From Reticulitermes speratus (Eukaryota; Arthropoda; Insecta; Blattodea; Rhinotermitidae), in NCBI GenBank assembly GCA_021186555.1, contig JAJKFL010000237.1, forward strand, positions 40,015,258-40,079,257: 64,000 nucleotides of DNA, given 5' to 3'. The translations under genes were made by a program, and so were the position numbers. Under the pieces are notes generated by a model. The model saw only the letters and a list, made by a program, of their open reading frames with translations, was not told where the DNA came from and made no database searches. Positions 55,601 to 64,000 of this stretch are shown here, piece after piece (the first letter of the stretch is position 1; each line of letters opens with the position of its first letter).

Positions 55601-55712
55601 GGTAGGTGTACAGGGTGTTTCACAAGTTTTTCGGCGACAGTAACAATATACTACACGAAATCAGAGCAGTGCTTTGTAGACATATACACAGTGAAGAGTT
55701 CGCTTGCTAAAA
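52660..55712 (+). repeat. Satellite S10, 152-bp units
   Basis: About 20 units (CACTGAAGTCTATTCGTAGA at 52685, 52836, 52988, 53140 and onward). Three variants at one site (GTTTTTCGG, GTTGATTCGG, GTTGCTACGG) are unevenly distributed; a two-unit block is duplicated around 54370-54970, showing higher-order copying. Every unit has a hairpin GTCTA-TTCG-TAGAC, extended to ACGTCTA-TTTG-TAGACGT in some. Frames of 60-102 codons repeat because of the array and are not genes. The parent element is not identified in the window. Confidence 0.95.
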
Positions 55713-55985
55713 TAGAAACGCACAGTAAAGAGGCAGCGAGGAAATGTTGTGACAGCTTTTGTATAAACAAACACGCAGCTGAACTGATTTCATTTGCATT
55801 AGGCCTGAGAGGGATTCGTGTTATTAATAAGCATACACGCGAGATCAATTTGTCTATGTAGATTTATCAAGTTCCATTTCCAACAATAACTTTGCCCTTT
55901 GCCTCTCTTTTACGCCGCGCTCTGTAGTTTATGTTGAGTGCTGGCCACTTTACAGTCGGCAGGGATTTGCTACAGACGGACAGAC
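55713..55985. other. Right flank of S10, no feature
   Basis: Single-copy sequence; the 55553-55861 frame runs from S10 into this flank by chance. Confidence 0.35.
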
Positions 55986-55989
55986 AGCT

Positions 55990-56118
55990 AAACTCTTTAT
56001 AGCCCAGCGGAAACCATACGTACTACCAACCTTAACACTAACATTCTCTACATTCTGCACACAGTTTATTTATGTGTTCCACATTATTCTCAGAATAAAC
56101 AGCGATTAATCGTTTATC
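55990..56118 (-). mobile_element. Dispersed S1-related element, diverged
   Basis: The minus strand of TTTATAGCCCAGCGGAAACC, ACATTCTGCACACAGTTTAT and CAGAATAAACAGCGATTA matches the S1 long unit in the same order, with ~25% change. Confidence 0.65.
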
Positions 56119-56229
56119 TAATTGAAAGTATTAACTGAATGGTTTTTACAGTGGATACTGTAAGTGTTTACTATTGGGTAAGGAATCACTTTTAATACAC
56201 AATTCAGGTAAGTTTAATACTTCTTATCT
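56119..56229. other. No feature recognised
   Basis: Nothing beyond possible S1 relic edges. Confidence 0.3.
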
Positions 56230-56345
56230 GTACCATGGTTCAGGCGTTTAGTCCCTGGCCTACAATGCGGAGGCCCAGGTTCGATACCAGGCCAGTCTGT
56301 ATGGGATTTGTGGTGTACAAAGTGGTAATGCAAAAATTTTTTCAA
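56230..56345 (+). mobile_element. SINE D head fragment
   Basis: ACCATGGTTCAGGCGTTTAG, B box CCAGGTTCGATACCAGG and GGGATTTGTGGTGTACAAAG match the head and start of the body of SINE D (62885-63175); then it ends abruptly. Confidence 0.75.
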
Positions 56346-56634
56346 CTTTTCTGAAACGTCAATTATGACACGTCACAGAGACATCTACTGGTAGCAGAGC
56401 GAGTTTTTATGAAACTAATGTGTTACCTTTCGGTACCAATACATGCAATCCAAATTGAAAGACTCATATTTGCCTAATCGCTAAATTCATACCGTTATGT
56501 GTTTCAAATATTATTGTTCATTTGAAATGTTTTATCTGTTGTTTATTAAAATACATAAATCTTACAGCGAATAAGCTACGTGTTCAGCGATTAACGAAGG
56601 GCGTTCCTTTCCCAAAGGGACAGATGTTCATATT
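56346..56634. other. No feature recognised
   Basis: No domain or repeat match. Confidence 0.3.
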
Positions 56635-56765
56635 GGTCGCCACATCCCGACCGGCTCTGGGGCCCACAAAGCATCCTATCCAACGGACACCAGGGTCTCT
56701 GTCCCGAGAGTAAAGTGGCCGGGGCAACATACCGACCGCTCATCACCGCACAGTGGCGCAAAATT
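56635..56765 (+). mobile_element. SINE E body fragment
   Basis: CATCCCGACCGGCTCTGGGG, CCCACAAAGCATCCTATCC and AAGTGGCCGGGGCAACATAC match the middle of SINE E (CCAGACCGGCCCTGGGGCC onward). Confidence 0.6.
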
Positions 56766-56905
56766 AAAAATTGCATTCAGCCATACTTCCTGTACTGTGA
56801 ACAGTTTCGTGGCTTGGTGACTAATTAATGACAGTGAAAACACCACGCTACTTAGTTCCTACGTATGATTTCATCAAACATATCACTAATTATATCCCTA
56901 GAATT

Positions 56906-57672
56906 AACCCTCTAAAGCCCAGTGGTTACTATATGTACCGCCAGGTTTAACATTCACAAACACTACGTTCTGCCCACACAGTGTATTTATGTGTTTTGTG
57001 TGGATCTCAGAACAAACAGCGATTATTTCACTGTACAACATTAACTGACTGGTTTGTATAACTGAGACGGAGTGTGTTTACTGCGCGGTACGGACTGTAT
57101 TTATGTGTTTTGTGTGGATCTCAGAACAAACAGCGATTATGTCACTGTACAGCATTAACTGACTGGTTTGTATAACTGAGACGGAGTGTGTTTACTGCGC
57201 GGTACGGACTGTATTTGTGTTTTGTGTGGATCTCAGAACAAACAGCGATTATTTCACTGTACAACATTAACTGACTGGTTTGTATAACTGAGACGGAGTG
57301 TGTTTACTGCGCGGTACGGACTGTATTTATGTGTTTTGTGTGGATCTCAGAACAAACAGCGATTATTTCACTGTACAACATTAACTGACTGGTTTGTATA
57401 ACTGAGACGGAGTGTGTTTACTGCGCGGTACGGACTGTATTTATGTGTTTTGTGTGGATCTCAGAACAAACAGCGATTATTTCACTGTACAGCATTAACT
57501 GACTGTTTTGTATAACTGAGACGGAGTGTGTTTACTGCGCGGTACGGACTGTATTTATGTGTTTTGTGTGGATCTCAGAACAAACAGCGATTATTTCACT
57601 GTACAACATTAACTGACTGGTTTGTATAACTGAGACGGAGTGTGTTTACTGCGCGGTACGAGCTGAATCTTT
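56906..57672 (-). repeat. Satellite S1 array c, reversed
   Basis: Six core units of 114 bp on the minus strand; the left end (56906-57000) carries the 99-bp extension once. The right end GCGCGGTACGAGCTGAATCT is the reverse of the AGCTCGTACC opening seen in arrays a and b. Unit sequences are as similar to arrays a and b as those are to themselves, so the three arrays exchanged sequence or were seeded recently. Confidence 0.95.
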
Positions 57673-58713
57673 AAATAGTTTTAGTCTTTAAAGTTGAATC
57701 TGAAACATTTGTGTAATGTTGCTCTTACCAGAAGGAGAAACGGGCGAAGCCTGGGAACCTTCCAAAAAGCAACACTATTTCGGAAATCAAGGAGCTTGGA
57801 TAGAAAAATATTTTCACGTATTTTTAATCAATAAAAGTTTAATGAAAATTTTATTTTCCCTGTAAGAACAGCTTGCAAAGAATCCGTCACACCTCTGTCT
57901 CAGGTTTATCCACTCCAGTTCCATAGTACAGTCTCCCTGTTGACTGTATCATACGAAACATGTAAATTCACTCCGTCGGCAGAATCCGACCTCATGTAAG
58001 TTAAAACAGGTGATACACATAGTTACCACTTTGCTTTTAAGGGACAAACAGAGTTACTCTTACGTTGTTCCGGTGGTTGGTGTGACCTTAATGTCCCACA
58101 GATGGTCTTTACGACCCTGTTACAATAACAGCATCCCTGCAGTAACAGTGATTTACAGGAATTTTACGAGACTGTCCTAGTGTCGGTCCATTTCGTGTCT
58201 GGCACTGCTACATACAACACATTCGTGTTATCAGGCCTGTGCCCCAGTTTAGTGCAGAAGTGGAACATGTGTTAATAAATCATAAGTTACAACTTACATG
58301 TTACCACGAAGAAATGTAACCATTGAAACATCGACATACCTGAAACAAAAGAAAAGAAAAAGCAACGCTTAAAATATGGATATTATCGAGTATCTCGCGG
58401 ACAATTGACAGTAAATTTGTGCACTGCATTCTACACTTCGTAACCAACACGGCAGTTCAACGTATTTAACCGTCTGTCCGAAACAACAAATTATATTAAA
58501 CATGGACAAACAGTCACAAGCGTAAATCAAACCAACAGGGTCACGTTCCGTGGACTTTACACTGTATATCCTTCTACACACCGAAACACAGAAGCATAAC
58601 ACACGAATCATCTTTCAACCATATTCTAATCATTTTAATTATTACCATACCAAATTTGACACAGCAATGTGTATTGGTTTGAATGTAAAATTGATATCTA
58701 AATTATTAATAAA
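57673..58713. other. Mostly unrecognised; one S1-like relic
   Basis: 57885-58050 (TCACACCTCTGTCTCAGG, CACATAGTTACCACTTTGCT) is a very diverged dispersed S1-type copy. No gene recognised; overlapping frames at 58369-58762 have no support. Confidence 0.4.
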
Positions 58714-58791
58714 CAGGGCTTACACAAAAGAATGGTGCGGTTTTAATAGTGTTCACTATTAAAACCGCACCATTCTTTTGTGTATTCCCTG
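58714..58791. mobile_element. Palindromic mariner-type MITE, copy 5
   Basis: 78 bp with the same centre as copy 3. Right side TA, left AA. One arm change (GGGCTTACAC against GGGAATACAC). Confidence 0.9.
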
Positions 58792-58839
58792 TATTTTAAT
58801 ACAACTGTACACAGTATTTTTTATAAATTTTATATTATT

Positions 58840-58882
58840 GGCTTGAGGATGACCATATTGTGTCGAAACATGTTGCTAGAAT
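58840..58882 (+). repeat. TTGAGGAT...GAAACATG motif
   Basis: GGCTTGAGGATGACCATATT, GTGTCGAAACATGTTGC: a variant of the motif at 8835, with a 3-4-bp stem before GAAAC. Confidence 0.5.
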
Positions 58883-59815
58883 GAAGTATATAATATACAG
58901 TAGCTCGTGACGGTAATTAATTCCATAATTATTGACAATATTGCAGACTACAATCCTGCCTCCAAATATATTTAACCTAGGTTACTGTCTAAAAGTTTCC
59001 AACAAAATGCAATACACATTTTATAAATTTAAAAGTTATTACCAATTCGCTGTACAGAATGATTTGGTGGTAACTTTTAAAATAATTAAATGTATAGAGC
59101 ATTTTGCTGGTAACTTTCAGACAGTAACCTAACAATAAAAAATGCATGGTATGTTAAACATTTGATATAGCCTCAAATTGTCGAAATTTGAAAGGGAAAT
59201 CTGAAGTTAACTGTTCTAGCTATGATCTTCACTGACCTATTACAACCCGATTTCACTGAAAATGCACCCCACGAATTTTAAAAAAAGTTTTTGAAAGAGG
59301 GCTCGTCTGAACACGCGGTTCTGCTACCTACAGATAAGTCCCATCGGCAAAGTTCCAGCCTGCAATACCGACCGAAGCATATGTACCTCTCGACTGCTTC
59401 ATAACGCCAACTGTTTTCAGCATTACTGTAACCTGGTGTACATATCGAGAACTAAGAATGATCAGCGATGTAAGACACGTAATAGCAACGATATTTGTAC
59501 ATAAGAAGAGAGAGACAACTGATAGGAGGTGATCTTCCAGCTTGGTTTACAATATCATAGTACGAAACTATCACAAAATTGAACACTTTAACGTATTATG
59601 TAAGGAGGAAAAGCAAGATCCTCTGTTACTGTTTCCGATTTTCTCTGTCCTCTTAATTCCTCTCATCCTTTTCCTCTTTGTGCTGTTCTATTTCCCCATT
59701 TCTTCCATCACGTTTCCGTTTCTCTCGCTTTCTTATTCCCATCGTTCTCTCTTCACATCAAACGGAAACTTCTAGGGCAGTCAAGTGACAACGGAACGCG
59801 AGCTATCGTCTAGCA
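58883..59815. other. No gene recognised
   Basis: Weak inverted pair: TAACCTAGGTTACTGTCTAAAAG (58973-58995) against CTTTCAGACAGTAACCTAA (59114-59132), with CAAAATGC/GCATTTTG inside, perhaps another old foldback. Pyrimidine-rich patch at 59625-59755. Confidence 0.4.
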
Positions 59816-60259
59816 CAGCGGTATTCAACCTTTTTTGTTCGCGTACCCCCACATATAATTTCTCTTCAACTTTGTACCCCCAAAGTTGTTGGTACATAAT
59901 TCAAGTTATACACAGTCTATAATCTACATCTAAAATAAGTTAAATAAATTACATTCAAAATAATGTATTAAATAATAAGTTTTAAATGAAAAAAAAGGAG
60001 AATCAAGCTATTAAATAACAAATATATTATTGTCTATCATATAAAAATTAATAAAGGAACAAAGGTATTTTAGCGAAGCAAAATTATATGCACTGTGTGG
60101 AATAAAATGAAACTAGCCGCCCAGATAAGAATCGCATAAAGGAGAGAGAGAGAGAAAAAAAAATGGCGCTCCCAAATCGCATGTCCTTACGTCCGGTCTC
60201 TTGTGGCTAACCCTAAATCTGGCCCTGATTATTCAGTGTTTATCATGACAATAATATAA

Positions 60260-60850
60260 CAGGGCATACACAAAAGAATGGTGCGGTTTCAAAAGTGAAT
60301 AAAAAATTTATTTCTCACCTTAGACGGGCACAACATACACCGTCAGCGGCGGCAACTGTCCAAGTTTCTCATTTGGTAATTACAATCCTTCAATGTGTGC
60401 ACCCTGGGTCACACGACACACATCCACACGGTAATCAAACTCATCCCAGACCCGGTGTAGCATGTCCGCTGTAATGGCCTGCAGTGCATGCGTTATCCGA
60501 TCACGAATTTCATGGATGGACGTGGGCAATGGTGGTACATAAACGCTGTCTTTAACGAACCCCCAAAGAAAGAAATCGCACGGTGTAAGATCTGGCGAAC
60601 GGGGTGGCCAAGGAAGAAGGTTCTTGTCTCCATTTGCAGCAGCACGTCCGATCCAGCGCTGTGGAACAACACGATTGAGAAGCACTCGTACATTCCTGTG
60701 AAAATGGGGGGGGGGGGGAGCGAACTGCTGGTAGCGCATGAGAAACTTGGACAGTTGCCGCCGCTGACGGTGTATGTTGTGCCCGTGTAATGTGAGAGAT
60801 AAATCTTTTATTCACTTTTGAAATCGCACCATTCTTTTGTGTATGCCCTG
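60260..60850 (-). mobile_element. Mariner-like element, deletion derivative 2
   Basis: Ends match those at 33563-34160. The right ~115 bp mirror the left ~115 bp (CGTCAGCGGCGGCAACTGTC / GACAGTTGCCGCCGCTGACG), again a doubled 3' end. The join between the mirrored end and the transposase remnant differs from copy 1 (here a run of 13 G and AGCGAACTGCTGG; there GTCACACGACACAGG). Right flank TA, left AA. Confidence 0.92.
60380..60706 (-). pseudogene. Mariner-like transposase, C-terminal remnant
   Basis: Minus strand H-F-H-R-N-V-R-V-L-L-N-R-V-V-P, then P-P-R-S-P-D-L-T-P-C-D-F-F-L-W-G, to ...G-A-H-I-E-G-L and a stop. Nearly identical to 33720-34040 (H-R-V-W-D here, H-W-V-W-D there). It extends a few residues further upstream (P-P-P-H-F-H). 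Only the third catalytic Asp block remains. Confidence 0.9.
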
Positions 60851-60916
60851 TATATATATTTTTAATTTTACGTACCCCCTAAGATGTCTTCGCGTACCCC
60901 AGGTTGAATACCACTG

Positions 60917-61422
60917 CCCTAGAGCAAGTGTGGCCAAGGCAGGTGTCACTGAAACACAGTGAACCGATGTGGGGAGGGCCGTCAGGATGTTAAGTCTGCC
61001 GGAAGGTCACTGCTTCGAACTGCGGCCAGACCGGACAATTTGCAGTAACTAAAGTTGGCCAGTTACACGTTACAGATCTCTGAAGATTCACTTCCTTCTT
61101 TCAATTGCGTTGATAATATACCAGGTACTAAAGCGTCAAATATTCTTGGATGTACGCCGTATAGATTTATAAGTACTCACCGACGTTTCGAACGATCGTA
61201 GTGCCTTCATCTTCAAAGTCAATCAGAAGCCGCGAATTTTCAGGAAACATCCCTGTGAGAACCAGATATTTCGTACCGCGCATAAAACCAAAATTTATTT
61301 ATAATAACGGAATCGTATTTCCTTTTTCGACTGTACAGTCAGCATTCGGATCCTGAGCCAAAGGAATCCACTTCACATCCTCACACATCATTCTTGTACA
61401 TTACCAATAAAAATTATATATA
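60917..61422. other. Mostly unrecognised; one motif copy
   Basis: 61178-61225, minus strand, has TTGAAGATGAAGGCACTACG and GTTCGAAACGTCGGT of the stem-loop motif family. 61265-61280 (TTCGTACCGCGCATAAAAC) is a possible fragment of S1. Otherwise nothing. Confidence 0.4.
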
Positions 61423-61500
61423 CAGGGTATACACAAAAGAATGGTGCGGTATCAATTTTATTCACCTTTGAAACCGCACCATTCTTTTGTGTATGCCCTG
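61423..61500. mobile_element. Palindromic mariner-type MITE, copy 6
   Basis: 78 bp, TA on both sides; centre ATCAATTTTATTCACCTTTG resembles the TTTTATTCACTTTTG beside the ends of the long mariner-like copies, linking the MITEs to those elements. Confidence 0.93.
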
Positions 61501-61805
61501 TATAACTAACGATAGTGGGCCGCGATAGCTCAGTCGGTATAGCGACTCGCTACGAGCTGCGACGGTCCAGGATCGAATCCCGGTGGAGGCGAGATTTTCA
61601 GCACCCGTCCAGACCGGCCCTGGGGCCTACCCAGCCTCCTGTACAATGTGCACCGGGTCATTACCGGGGAAAAGCGGCCGGAGCGTGGCGTTGACCACCC
61701 ACCTCCATCTAGCGCCGAGGTTAAAGAAAGAGTAGAGCTATAACTCTACTCCCCCTCTCCTTCATGGCCTGTTCTAGGGTGAATTTTACCCTATAACTAA
61801 CGATA
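61501..61805 (+). mobile_element. SINE E, full length, perfect 14-bp target duplication
   Basis: TATAACTAACGATA at 61501-61514 and 61792-61805 brackets a 277-bp SINE: head GCCGCGATAGCTCAGTCGGT with B box GGATCGAATCCCGG, body CCAGACCGGCCCTGGGGCC, CACCTCCATCTAGCGCCGAG and 3' end GGTGAATTTTACCC. The best-preserved SINE here; it landed immediately next to MITE copy 6. Confidence 0.95.
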
Positions 61806-62247
61806 TGGAGCAAAACCCTTCCGGAAATTCTGACAGTTGCTGTCGGTTAATGATCAAAGCCCCCGCATATAACGGTTCATTATCCAAACCACAGGAATGT
61901 AGACGACTGCGGGATTTCGAATAAATTCCACTTAATCCCTTGTTGCACTCGGCAGTAAAGCACTTGTAATCCTGCGGGCAAATAACGAAGCAGTCATTCT
62001 GTTTAGAAATAACACTGCGTTGGCGGCGATCTGCTTGTTATTGAACACTTTGCAAGAGGCAACCAGATGGAACGGTGCAACGGAATTTTATTCCTGCTGA
62101 ATTTTATTAGAGTTTAAGCGTGCATAATGCCTTTATGGCCTGTAAGGATGATGGAACTTCCGCGAAATCTCCTACGCAATATACGGGGTGTTTTCACACT
62201 ACTGTGAACATATCGGTTAATCTCATGCAGCACTGTCCGCCCCCCAA
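61806..62247. other. No feature recognised
   Basis: 61806-61870 (AAACCCTTCCGGAAATTCTG, CCCCGCATATAACGGTTCAT) faintly recalls the LINE A 3' UTR in reverse. Otherwise nothing. Confidence 0.35.
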
Positions 62248-62485
62248 TGGCGCAACAGCCCCTTGTGGGCCAAGGCTTCCTCACTGTCCAGGCTTCACGA
62301 TGACACTCAAAAGACACTCGGTAGTACTCGTCTGGACGAATGATCAGCCCGACGCAAAGACTTCTACCTGACAACACACAACACTCACAAGAGACACGCA
62401 TCTATGCCCCCCCGCGAGACTCGAACCCGCAATCCCAAGAAGCGAGCGGCCGCAGACCCTACGCCTTAGACTGGGATCGCCTTAT
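62248..62485 (-). mobile_element. SINE A, diverged
   Basis: Minus-strand head with a small deletion (GCGATCCCAGTCTAAGGCG), B box GCGGGTTCGAGTC, body and 3' end TGGCCCACAAGGGGCTGTTG. One body unit. Confidence 0.85.
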
Positions 62486-62884
62486 GCAGCATTATGTTAG
62501 GCTATGTATTGCACGGACCGAGATGACTTGCCAGCTGAACCCCATAACACTGTATATAGCTGCAGTCGGCACGGCGTGGCCGCTGCTAGGCTCACCTCGG
62601 AAAGGACAGGCAAAGTTATACCTGTCTAAAAAACATTTATTGCGTTGGCAGTACATTCATAGCTTCAGTCATTGTGGACTTTTATGGAATGGGCAGTAAA
62701 GTCTTGGTGATGCGCGCGCAGTGCTTCGCCTCTTACCTGCTTGCATCTTAAACCCTGCGCATAGAAATAACAGCTAATCTGGTTACTATTTATAAGTCTG
62801 TTGTACCCTGAAGTTGGAAGTCTAATACACTACCGAACGCCAAGAAGTCTTGAAGATAATGTTCCGAGTATTAGGATATAATAG
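62486..62884. other. No feature recognised
   Basis: No domain or repeat match. Confidence 0.35.
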
Positions 62885-63175
62885 GCCGTGCCATGGCTCA
62901 GGCCGTTAGTCACCAGCCTCTCACCGCGGAGGCCCGGGTTCGATCTCGGGTCAGTTCCATTGGGATTTGTGGTGGACAAAGTGACACTGGGACAGGTTTT
63001 TTCTCCGAGTACTTCGGTTTTCCCCTGTCAGTTCATTTCACTGTGCTCCATTACAATGGAAAAGCAGAAAAAAAACTTTATCATCTTCTTCACAGGGTTG
63101 TACAAAAAGCCTTCAAGGCTGCGGTGCCTCCGTAGCATCTGCTGCGGGGCCCTTCAATAAATAAAAAAAAAATTA
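62885..63175 (+). mobile_element. SINE D, full length
   Basis: tRNA-like head GCCATGGCTCAGGCCGTTAG with B box CCGGGTTCGATCTCGGG, body GGGATTTGTGGTGGACAAAG, TTCTCCGAGTACTTCGGTTT, CCCCTGTCAG, GTAGCATCTGCTGCGGGGC and an A-rich tail (63158-63172). The overlapping 80-90-codon frames are chance readings. The body is the source type for satellite S3. Confidence 0.9.
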
Positions 63176-63764
63176 CGACACAGTGAAAATACAGAACGAA
63201 AGTTACAAGAGAAAAGTAGGTCTGTCGATAAATATAACGGCACGTCAGCGCTCGGTCACAAATTGAACCCCCAACCTCGGACAATGTGTTTTGAACGGTC
63301 TGTACTCAAACAGGGAGCCGTCCATGCAAGCCTCGACAATAAGATCTCCCGGAACTGCGGCAACATCAATGTATATCTCTCCGGAACAAACGAGCATTGG
63401 TCTAGGCAGCTTCTGCCATTGACGTAGTCCCGAATGGCGAAGGAAGACACTTAGTACAACGTGACGTTTGGAGATTAATTACGGAAATCGGCCGTTAGGA
63501 ACTATAAAAGCTTCAAGAGGGGAACTTCTTCTATGTTCCCGATATAGGCACTTGTTCTTAGCAACATCTTTTGCATACCACATTCTTATCTGTCCTTATG
63601 CTTCCATTTTCATCATTATTGCCTTCGTCTTCCACTAATACCCTTTATAATTAATTAAATGGGGAAGAACCCCCCTTCGAAAGCTATTAGTCATTCAGTT
63701 AATCGATAAATTCCAAGTAAGATCTAGGTCTAAGGTCCTCATGCGGTGTTGATGAAGATTCGAG
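63176..63764. other. No gene recognised
   Basis: Short frames only; no domain or repeat match. Confidence 0.35.
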
Positions 63765-63905
63765 TCTTCTGGAATGTTACGCCGTGTCGAATGGTAAAAT
63801 TTTCTTGGACAGATAGGCCATGAAGATAGAATCAATAAGCTCCTCCGAAAAATCGCAAACCATTTACCAGTCGACAGGGCATAACATCCCAGAAGACTGT
63901 AAACT
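63765..63905. mobile_element. Eroded foldback element
   Basis: Outer ends CTTCTGGAATGTTACGCCG and CATAACATCCCAGAAGACTG; inner TCGAATGGTAAAAT / CATTTACCAGTCGA; centre has GCCATGAAGATAGAATCAAT and AGCTCCTCCGAAAAATCG. A decayed relative of 51845-52075 with the motif boxes in the loop. Confidence 0.65.
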
Positions 63906-64000
63906 TCGCATTCCATGTCGTTATGTAACCTCAAAATCCCCCCCCCCCCCAAAAAAAAAAATTCCGAAAAGCCTGTCTTTGACCCTATCACGAAACACTT

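Larger units (their letters stand above)
59816..60916. mobile_element. hAT element, non-autonomous, with nested mariner-like copy
   Basis: The left tip CAGCGGTATTCAACCTTTTT and right tip (minus strand) CAGTGGTATTCAACCTGGGG form clear hAT-type inverted ends, with GCGTACCCC repeated inside both. Flanking octamers GTCTAGCA (59808-59815) and CCCTAGAG (60917-60924) share CTAG, consistent with an eroded nTCTAGAn-type duplication. The interior is AT-rich without a transposase. The mariner-like copy at 60260-60850 accounts for over half its length; without it the element is about 510 bp. Confidence 0.85.

Noticed and set aside
62885-63175. Functional tRNA genes at the heads of SINEs A-E
   Set aside because: A and B boxes are present but acceptor stems do not close well and each head continues into a conserved SINE body repeated elsewhere.

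Overview
This window is eukaryotic and almost wholly repetitive. I find no intact host protein-coding gene, no rRNA or functional tRNA gene, and no retroviral or LTR element. An insect is likely: there is an interstitial run of the pentamer GGTTA (the insect telomere repeat TTAGG) at 33456-33486, and the repeat families (tRNA-headed SINEs, a LINE whose C-terminus reads WAGHVARM...VMNLRVP, a mariner-like element ending DFFLWGFVKDSVYVPPLP) are ones I associate with large cockroach/termite genomes. That placement is recalled family resemblance, not a search result.

Layout. 1-1400: decayed units carrying a CTGAAGAT...GAAACG stem-loop motif and SINE debris. 1400-4316: satellite S1 (114/213-bp units). 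4861-5284: a TTAA-flanked inverted-repeat element containing a MITE. 5321-5864: two TA-flanked MITEs (family P). 5938-8730: satellite S2 (106 bp), which translates as a piece of the LINE A ORF. 8950-9360: foldback element. 11338-12752: LINE A pieces and SINE A. 14246-17030: satellite S3 (90-91 bp), partly made of SINE D sequence, passing into a disordered mosaic to 19490. 20181-21095: MITE P broken up by SINE A, then a 31-bp repeat. 21470-26525: SINE B, LINE B and repeat F copies. 29307-31492: one MITE P copy with its 100-bp interior expanded about 21 times. 33205-34160: another TA-flanked MITE and a mariner-like element. 35193-39965: ACAT microsatellite, 36-bp satellite S8 and a 1-kb polypyrimidine tract. 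40549-41486: second S1 array. 44925-45800: LINE A with an internal tandem duplication and a long AGTT/AGTC tail. 47490-49830: hAT-like element holding satellite S9 (110 bp) and SINE C, itself split by SINE B. 50425-52075: foldback elements. 52660-55710: satellite S10 (152 bp). 56906-57672: third S1 array, reversed. 59816-60916: hAT element with a mariner-like copy inside. 61515-61791: SINE E with a perfect 14-bp target duplication.

The main pattern is that many tandem arrays here grew from inside dispersed transposable elements: a LINE ORF segment (S2), a SINE body (S3 and SINE A), a MITE interior (family P), a hAT-like terminus (S9) and a dispersed element (S1). In three cases the parent element's ends still flank the array. 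The window reads as a record of satellites being born from transposons, at stages from a two-copy duplication (LINE A at 45001-45315) to arrays of 20-30 copies. Most long reading frames are by-products of tandem repeats whose unit is a multiple of 3, or of low-complexity sequence.
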